A DNA stretch of 64,000 nt from Mucilaginibacter yixingensis (GTDB lineage: Bacteria > Bacteroidota > Bacteroidia > Sphingobacteriales > Sphingobacteriaceae), in the NCBI RefSeq assembly GCF_041080815.1, contig NZ_CP160205.1:5084001-5148000 (forward strand), given 5' to 3'. This document shows, in pieces, positions 59,176 to 64,000 of the stretch; position 1 is the first letter of the stretch, and each line of letters starts with the position of its first letter. The translations under genes and the position numbers were made by a program. The notes below the pieces were generated by a model. It was not told the origin of the DNA and made no database searches. It saw only the letters and a list, made by a program, of their open reading frames with translations.

Positions 59176-59570
59176 GACAGCCGGCTCAGAATTTCGTTAA
59201 TGGAAAAATGTGCGCCGCAAACGCATTCATCCGCTGCACCATAATAGATCGTGAGCCGGTCGCCATCGACAATATGCCCGTTGGTGAACACGACGTAACC
59301 AAAGAAACCACTGAGCGCATAGGCTGCTGTCGGCACCATGATGGGGTTTTTAGTGCGGCCGATGACCTTTGACGGATCGTCCGGGTCCAGCAGCAAAGCC
59401 CCCAGGCCATACCGGTGTTCGGCATTGGCTCTGGGATAAATCTCCAGCCAGCCGCGCGCGGTGCGAATAGGTACTGCGTCAGCACCGACCCTTGCGCTGT
59501 CCCACATATCGCCGCCGGGTCTTATCAGGGATCGGTGATTACGTCGGCAAACTATCTCACCTATTCCCAA
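59172..59570 (-). pseudogene. GH130-type glycoside phosphorylase, C-terminal fragment
   Basis: 132 residues. From GGDMWDSARVGADAVPI onward (about 59520 leftwards) the sequence is the C-terminal third of a GH130 beta-mannoside phosphorylase-like enzyme (RYGLGALLLDPDDPSKVIGR, FFGYVVFTNGHIVDGDRLTI, YYGAADECVCGAHFSINEIL). The catalytic Asp region and at least 200 residues are missing, and the first 20 residues are unrelated. It overlaps the convergent DUF1810 gene by four bases. It is a truncated remnant. Confidence 0.85.
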
Positions 59571-59600
59571 ACAAAAAAAATAACTTCAGGTTAAATATTT

Positions 59601-60446
59601 ATGGCAAAAACACCAGCAAAACAAAACCGGCAGCCGGGGATCGAGGCGAAAATGGCCCCGGCCCCGGAATATATTAAAATCAGCTATGCCGGCTCGGGTA
59701 AACTGCGGGATAAAGTAGCACTGATCACCGGTGGTGATTCCGGTATCGGCCGGGCGGTCAGTATCCATTTTGCGCGTGAAGGCGCCGATGTGGCGATCGT
59801 CTATCTGAACGAAGACGTGGACGCAAAGTTAACCAAAACACTGGTCGAGGCCGAAGGCCGGAAATGCCTGCTCCTTAAGGGCGATGTTAAAAAAGCGGCA
59901 TTCTGCAAAAAAGCAGTGGCTACTACCGTTAGTAAACTGAAAAAACTCAATATTCTTGTCAATAATGCGGGTATACAGATTCCTCAAAAAGACCCGAAAC
60001 AAATCGACGAAAAGCAACTGGAGGATACGTTCCGCACCAATATCTTCGCCTATTTTCATTTTGCCAATGAAGCGCTGGAGCACTTGGGTGAAGGCGACTG
60101 TATCATTAATACCACCTCGGTGACCGCCTACCGTTCTTCACCCAACCTGATCGACTATTCTTCAACCAAAGGCGCCATCACCAGTTTTACCCGGTCACTG
60201 GCGACCAACCTGACGGACAAAAAGATCCGGGTCAATGCCGTCGCGCCGGGCCCTGTCTGGACACCGCTCATCGTCGCCACTTTTGACGAAGAAAAGATCA
60301 AATCCTTCGGCAGCGAAACAGCGATGAAACGAGCCGGCCAACCTTCAGAACTGGCTCCTGCCTATGTTTTCCTGGCTTCGGATGATGCTTCGTTCATTAC
60401 AGGCCAGGTCATTCACGTTAATGGCGGCGAAGTCGTCAATGGTTAA
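59601..60446 (+). CDS. SDR-family oxidoreductase, general-stress type
   Basis: 281 residues. The cofactor motif is GGDSGIGRAV (residues about 48-57), with NNAGIQIPQK and the catalytic Ser and YSSTK in SVTAYRSSPNLIDYSSTKG. A 40-residue N-terminal lead (KQNRQPGIEAKMAPAPEYIK) is the hallmark of the Gsp39/YhdF-like stress SDRs. Substrate unknown; it reduces or oxidises a small alcohol or ketone with NAD(P). It is followed by DUF3175 on the same strand. Confidence 0.93.
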   Translation: MAKTPAKQNRQPGIEAKMAPAPEYIKISYAGSGKLRDKVALITGGDSGIGRAVSIHFAREGADVAIVYLNEDVDAKLTKTLVEAEGRKCLLLKGDVKKAAFCKKAVATTVSKLKKLNILVNNAGIQIPQKDPKQIDEKQLEDTFRTNIFAYFHFANEALEHLGEGDCIINTTSVTAYRSSPNLIDYSSTKGAITSFTRSLATNLTDKKIRVNAVAPGPVWTPLIVATFDEEKIKSFGSETAMKRAGQPSELAPAYVFLASDDASFITGQVIHVNGGEVVNG

Positions 60447-60504
60447 AAAACTTGAACCGAATGAAAGCAGCCGTCATAAATAGTTTAACTACAATCTGCA
60501 AAAC

Positions 60505-60777
60505 ATGAGCACCACCAAGTGGTCAGGAGAAGTGACCGTACACAGCAATGCCCTGGACCTGGAAAAGGATATTTTCAAGTCAGGCGACCCGGATAAAATT
60601 GCGGCTTCGCTAAAACACTCGGCCGAAACCAGTCAGCGCCGCAAGTCTTCGCCTTATCGCAGCGCTATGTCGATGCTCACCTTCTATGAGAACCGCGCCG
60701 GAAAAAACCTGGGCGCGGAAGAAAAGAACGTATTGGAAAAAGCCAAGGACAAATTAAGAGCACTGTTTGGAAAATAA
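60505..60777 (+). CDS. DUF3175-family protein
   Basis: 90 residues: TKWSGEVTVHSNALDLEKDIFK, AASLKHSAETSQRRKSSPYR and SAMSMLTFYENRAGKNLGAE. It is basic and helical, as for the family, which is found beside catalase and SDR genes in soil bacteria. Function unknown. Its end overlaps the TTG start of the DUF72 gene by 11 bases. Confidence 0.88.
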   Translation: MSTTKWSGEVTVHSNALDLEKDIFKSGDPDKIAASLKHSAETSQRRKSSPYRSAMSMLTFYENRAGKNLGAEEKNVLEKAKDKLRALFGK

Positions 60778-61576
60778 CTATTATTCAGGGACCAGCAATT
60801 TAGTACTGCCTGTCAAAAACAAATCTTTCTTTCCTGAAGCGTTTCAGACAGGAACGCGTTTGACTTATTATGCCTCCTTGTTTAATTCGATAGAAATCAA
60901 TGCCAGCTTTTACAGGATGCCACTGGCGCGGACGGTAAGAAAATGGTCGGCTGAAGTGCCGGATAATTTTCAATTCACTTTTAAATTACACCAATCCATC
61001 ACCCACAGTTTACCCGGGCAATTCAACCTGCAAGCCATACCAGCATTTATGGAAGCCATCAACTCCACCGAAAAACGCGGCTGCCTGCTGGTACAGCTCC
61101 CGCCTAAATTCGGGCCTGATATTTTTCAATTGAACAATTTAATCAACGCCTTGCAGCCGTATAATTGGCGGATTGCCATCGAATTTCGACAGCCGGGCTG
61201 GTATACCGAAGAGGTATATACACTCCTCCGCCAATTCGAGGTGGCCATGGTCATCCACGATCTGCACAAATCCGCTTCACCGCAGCATTTGACCGCAGCT
61301 CACACATTTCTTCGCTTCCATGGCCCCGAACCTAATTATCGCGGCAGTTACGATGATGCTTATCTGGCTGAATACGCTCACTATATCAACGATTGGCTCG
61401 CAGCGGGCCAATCAGTCTACGCTTATTTTAATAATACATTGGAGGCGGCAGTTCAAAACCTGCAAACACTCAATCGCCTGCTGCAACTCAATCAACGATC
61501 AGGTCAGCCGCAGGACGGGTCAGCTCGGTTGACAGCCCCGACTTGCGGCTCATCAGGTCGGCACCCCAATCCTTGA
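60767..61576 (+). CDS. DUF72-family protein with an abnormal C-terminus
   Basis: 269 residues from a TTG overlapping DUF3175. DUF72 is a TIM-barrel family: YYSGTSNLVLPVKNKSFFPE at the start, EINASFYRMP, FKLHQSITH, IAIEFRQPGWY and HGPEPNYRGSYDDAYLAEYA. The last about 28 residues (RSGQPQDGSARLTAPTCGSS...) are unlike the family and are read opposite to a small leftward gene (61488-61669), so the true end may have been lost at a recombination joint. Confidence 0.85.
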   Translation: MENNYYSGTSNLVLPVKNKSFFPEAFQTGTRLTYYASLFNSIEINASFYRMPLARTVRKWSAEVPDNFQFTFKLHQSITHSLPGQFNLQAIPAFMEAINSTEKRGCLLVQLPPKFGPDIFQLNNLINALQPYNWRIAIEFRQPGWYTEEVYTLLRQFEVAMVIHDLHKSASPQHLTAAHTFLRFHGPEPNYRGSYDDAYLAEYAHYINDWLAAGQSVYAYFNNTLEAAVQNLQTLNRLLQLNQRSGQPQDGSARLTAPTCGSSGRHPNP

Positions 61577-61669
61577 CATGATCTTTTAGCAACGTTCTCA
61601 ATTTTTTACCAAACAAAAGATAGCCTACCAAACCGCGGTAGCGGTGATGAGGAAATTTTTTTTATTCAT
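61488..61669 (-). pseudogene. Small basic protein, frameshifted in an A run
   Basis: ATG at 61669 opens MNKK, then an A8 run; reading on with one more A gives FPHHRYRGLVGYLLFGKKLR and TLLKDHVKDWGADLMSRKSG to a TGA at 61488, about 60 residues in all. As written, the ATG frame stops after 14 codons. The frame is internally coherent and lies one base after the stop of the 53-residue gene 61671-61832, so they look like a former pair. It overlaps the DUF72 end antisense. Confidence 0.5.
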
Positions 61670-61670
61670 A

Positions 61671-61832
61671 TTAAGCGATCAGGCCGGACGGCGGATTAAA
61701 TAAATTGGGGTTGTTTTTAAGGAACTGCAGCGGGGTGTTTTTAAAAATGTCCGCGTCCCTGTACAAAAAAGCAGCTACGACCGCCTTTCTGACGGCCTTT
61801 CCGGCGCTGGGTGTAGGTTTGATGATCTTCAT
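61671..61832 (-). CDS. Small basic protein of unknown function
   Basis: 53 residues: MKIIKPTPSAGKAVRKAVVA, AFLYRDADIFKNTPLQFLKN, NPNLFNPPSGLIA. It has no signal peptide. The reading frame is complete with an ATG, and a second small frame starts one base after its stop. No family recognised. Confidence 0.5.
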   Translation of the reverse strand: MKIIKPTPSAGKAVRKAVVAAFLYRDADIFKNTPLQFLKNNPNLFNPPSGLIA

Positions 61833-61938
61833 AACCTAAGAGGGGCGATTATCGTACCAAAACCATTTCGTTCTAATTAATTTTTTTAAAAACTTAGTTC
61901 ATCCGCAGGCGTTGTTAAAAGACATTAAAAACTACTTT

Positions 61939-62388
61939 ATGGAAACCAAAACAACTTCAGTTCTGAACGAACTGATCGAGATCAACAATGACCGCGTCGC
62001 CGGTTTTGAAAAAGCGATGGCTGACATCAAAGACGAAAATGTCGACCTCAAACAACTGTTCCAGCGCTTTGCAGCGCAGAGCCGCGAAAACAGTCAGGAA
62101 CTGGCTGCCCTGGTGGGCAGCGAAGGTGACGAAGTGGAAACCGGCACCAGCGTATCGGGCAGCCTGCACCGCGCCTGGATCGATGTGAAAGCGCTGTTTG
62201 GGGGCAGTACCCGCGAGAGTATTTTATCCGAAGCCGAACGCGGCGAGGATGCGATCAAAAAAGCTTATCGTGATGCGCTGGAAGACGAAGAACTGAGCGC
62301 CGGTGCCCGTGAAGTGGTGAACCGCCAGCAAAGCGGGATCAACGCCGCGCACGATGAAGTGAAAGCGCTTCGTGACGCTGCGAAATAA
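61939..62388 (+). CDS. DUF2383 (PA2169-type) four-helix protein
   Basis: 149 residues from the ATG at 61939 (METKTTSVLNELIEINNDRV). A ferritin-like helical bundle follows: GFEKAMADIKDENVDLKQLFQRFAAQ, GSLHRAWIDVKALFGGSTRE and ILSEAERGEDAIKKAYRDAL, ending GINAAHDEVKALRDAAK. The family is stress-linked and unnamed in function. A perfect terminator follows. Confidence 0.92.
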   Translation: METKTTSVLNELIEINNDRVAGFEKAMADIKDENVDLKQLFQRFAAQSRENSQELAALVGSEGDEVETGTSVSGSLHRAWIDVKALFGGSTRESILSEAERGEDAIKKAYRDALEDEELSAGAREVVNRQQSGINAAHDEVKALRDAAK

Positions 62389-62406
62389 CCAACTGATCTT
62401 TTCAAC

Positions 62407-62438
62407 GGGCGCTGCAAACGCAGCGCCCCATTTTTTTT
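62407..62438 (+). terminator. Rho-independent terminator of the DUF2383 gene
   Basis: Nine-base perfect stem GGGCGCTGC / GCAGCGCCC, 4-base loop and eight T residues. It lies directly before the next ATG at 62443. Confidence 0.9.
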
Positions 62439-62442
62439 ACCT

Positions 62443-62979
62443 ATGAATAGTATCGACCAACAACAACCGGAAGTGAACCGCGAAAATCTGAGCGGCGCTG
62501 AAGCCGTGGAAAAGATCAAAGAGCTGGCCGGCAAAACGCAGACCTGCTTTTTCAATACCGATCTGAGATCCGGCCGTGCCGCCGCAACGCGGCCCATGTC
62601 CGTGCAGCAGATCGACGACGAAGGCAACCTCTGGTTCCTGAGCGCAGTGGACAGCCATAAAAACGCGGAAATTCAACAGTATAACCGCGTACAGCTTTTA
62701 TTTATGGGTTCGGCACATTCCGATTTTCTAACCCTTGGCGGCAGGGCCAGTATCAGCACCGATAAAGTCAAGATCAAAGAATTATGGGAACCCATCGTCA
62801 AAACCTGGTTCACCGAAGGCGTAGATGACCCGCGCATCACCGTGATCAAGGTTACCCCGGATGAAGGCTACTACTGGGATACCAAACACGGCAAAATGGT
62901 GGCCTTTTTGAAAATGATCGCTGGCAGCATTATCGGTAAAACATTGGATGACAGCGTCCAGGGAGAAGTGAAACCATGA
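62443..62979 (+). CDS. Pyridoxamine 5-phosphate oxidase-like general stress protein
   Basis: 178 residues of the FMN-binding split-barrel fold: AVEKIKELAGKTQTCFFNTD, RPMSVQQIDDEGNLWFLSAV and NRVQLLFMGSAHSDFLTLGG. The layout is that of general stress protein 26 relatives, which bind FMN or F420-like cofactors. The reaction is unknown. It overlaps the next gene by four bases (ATGA). Confidence 0.92.
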   Translation: MNSIDQQQPEVNRENLSGAEAVEKIKELAGKTQTCFFNTDLRSGRAAATRPMSVQQIDDEGNLWFLSAVDSHKNAEIQQYNRVQLLFMGSAHSDFLTLGGRASISTDKVKIKELWEPIVKTWFTEGVDDPRITVIKVTPDEGYYWDTKHGKMVAFLKMIAGSIIGKTLDDSVQGEVKP

Positions 62980-63635
62980 AGGCTTTATTGATCAATTGCA
63001 CGCTCAAACGAGCGCCGAAATTTTCCAATACCGAAGCGCTGGCGAAAAAAGCCGCCGAACAGTTTCAGGAAAAAGGCATTGAAACTGAGATGATCCGGCT
63101 GAATGCTTATAACGTGCTGCCAGGTAACAGCTCCGATGAAGGTGAAGGCGACGAATGGCCGCAAATTTTAGAGAAAATCAAAGCCTGCCATATCTTTATC
63201 ATCGCCACGCCCATCTGGATGGGGCATTTGGCTTCCACTGCGCAAAAAGTCATTGAACGGCTGGATGCGATATTCCGCGATGAAGAACTGATGGATGAAA
63301 AAACAGGTCAGTTTATGCCCTATAACAAAGTGGCCGGTTGCCTGGTGACCGGTAACGAAGATGGCGCCCACAGTTGTGCCGCGCAAGTCCTCTGGTCCTT
63401 GCAAGAAGTGGGTTTCACCATCCCTCCGAATGTTAACGCTTATTGGGTCGGCATGGCCGGGGGCGAAAAAGATTATGTAGAAGCCGGTGGCGAGCGCTAT
63501 TTATACACCAATAAAAGCTTGCGTTATATGACTGAAAACCTGGCCTGGTTCGCTCAGCTTTTACAGAACCACCCCATCGGCACCAATTTGCTGGAGGCCG
63601 AAGCAAAAGCCAAAGCGGAAAGCGATGAGGAATAA
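62976..63635 (+). CDS. Flavodoxin-fold NAD(P)H-dependent oxidoreductase
   Basis: 219 residues. Residues about 1-190 form a flavodoxin-like domain: ALLINCTLKRAPKFSNTEAL (phosphate-binding loop), HIFIIATPIWMGHLASTAQK and VAGCLVTGNEDGAHSC. FMN is the likely cofactor. Coupled by overlap to the preceding stress protein and to the FAD enzyme that begins at 63625, so these three form an operon of flavin proteins. Confidence 0.9.
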   Translation: MKALLINCTLKRAPKFSNTEALAKKAAEQFQEKGIETEMIRLNAYNVLPGNSSDEGEGDEWPQILEKIKACHIFIIATPIWMGHLASTAQKVIERLDAIFRDEELMDEKTGQFMPYNKVAGCLVTGNEDGAHSCAAQVLWSLQEVGFTIPPNVNAYWVGMAGGEKDYVEAGGERYLYTNKSLRYMTENLAWFAQLLQNHPIGTNLLEAEAKAKAESDEE

Positions 63636-64000
63636 AAGAGATGTTCGCCGCATCGCCATTTTAGGCGGCGGCCCTTCCGCCTTGTTTATTTTCAAACGCC
63701 TCGTGGAAAGCGGCCACCAGGATTTCAGCGTGGACATTTATGAAAAAAGTGCTGAGTTAGGCTGCGGGATGCCTTATGGACACGACGGCGCTGCCGATGA
63801 ACACGTTACCAACGTTTCGGGCAACGAAATCCCTGAACTGCCCAACGACATGGCCGACTGGGTGAAAAAAGTACCGAAAGACACCCTCGATAAATACCAC
63901 CTCGATGCTGGAAAATTCAACGATTATAAAGTATTGCCCCGCCTGCTTTTTGGCCAGTATCTCTGTGATCAATTCAAAAACCTGCTGCACCAAGCCAAAG
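63625..64000 (+). CDS. FAD/NAD(P)-binding protein, N-terminal part
   Basis: 125 residues before the window ends. The Rossmann motif is IAILGGGPSALFIFKRLVES (residues about 10-29), followed by FSVDIYEKSAELGCGMPYGH, as in FAD-dependent oxidoreductases of the HpnW or FAD_NAD_binding type. The ATG overlaps the end of the flavodoxin-like gene by 11 bases. The rest lies outside the window. Confidence 0.82.
   Translation, partial: MRNKRDVRRIAILGGGPSALFIFKRLVESGHQDFSVDIYEKSAELGCGMPYGHDGAADEHVTNVSGNEIPELPNDMADWVKKVPKDTLDKYHLDAGKFNDYKVLPRLLFGQYLCDQFKNLLHQAK

Larger units (their letters stand above)
45289..64000. mobile_element. Putative stress-tolerance genomic island at tRNA-Pro (right end outside window)
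   Basis: From the tRNA gene onward, codon third positions are visibly richer in G and C than in the backbone, an RteC-type regulator appears, at least six genes are broken, and the functions shift to oxidative, desiccation and repair-type stress families. A tandem phrase GGTCTAACA (45411 and 45421) lies just past the tRNA and could be part of an attachment site. No integrase, conjugation gene or second tRNA copy is visible, so the island status is inferred from content and composition. Confidence 0.6.

Noticed and set aside
1..64000. CRISPR array
   Set aside because: No regularly spaced direct repeats; the many repeats are palindromes scattered in gaps.
45289..64000. Prophage
   Set aside because: No capsid, terminase, tail or lysis genes are visible.

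Overview
The window looks like chromosome of a Bacteroidota bacterium of the Sphingobacteriaceae type, closest in feel to Mucilaginibacter or Pedobacter. Evidence: promoters of the TAnnTTTG type instead of TATAAT, few Shine-Dalgarno sites, lipoproteins with short Bacteroidota-type signals, a carotenoid hydratase/glycosyltransferase pair, an RteC-like regulator, and gene gaps packed with small palindromic repeats. The genus is inferred; no rRNA is present.

Positions 1-45.2 kb are ordinary backbone: regulators (AraC, GlxA-like, MarR, ECF sigma), DNA repair (mfd, photolyase), translation (truA, efp, hisS, rlmD, ffh), gcvT, phosphatidylserine decarboxylase, an ABC exporter, an M16 peptidase, FKBP lipoproteins, an amidase, and many small envelope proteins. 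Three modules stand out. At 26.9-30.7 kb a tight leftward operon holds a CruF-like carotenoid hydratase, a GT2 glycosyltransferase, two tandem PlsC-like acyltransferases and an alpha/beta hydrolase; it looks like a carotenoid glycoside-ester tailoring unit. At 34.4-35.6 kb a MntA/HepT toxin-antitoxin pair is translationally coupled to 5-formyltetrahydrofolate cyclo-ligase. At 18.8-19.3 kb a small GIY-YIG nuclease gene lies between perfect 26-base inverted repeats that belong to the dispersed palindrome family.

At 45289-45362 a tRNA-Pro(GGG) marks a sharp change. From there to the right edge (about 18.6 kb) codon third positions are visibly richer in G and C, broken genes are frequent, and the content is a collection of stress-associated families: AlkB, DUF4142, YciE-like ferritin fold, DUF421, inorganic pyrophosphatase, DUF2252, low-affinity iron permease (broken), an unrecognised 736-residue protein, manganese catalase with a 53-residue partner, DUF1810, a stress-type SDR, DUF3175, DUF72, DUF2383, a pyridoxamine-oxidase-like stress protein and flavin enzymes. 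I read this as a horizontally acquired, partly decayed stress-tolerance island next to a tRNA gene. Its right end and any integrase lie outside the window.

Two genome-scale patterns run through the backbone: (1) at least eleven genes have the TAnnTTTG promoter element only 3-7 bases before the start codon, implying leaderless or almost leaderless mRNAs; (2) nearly every gap carries inverted repeats of a few families, one of which has entered the truA reading frame.
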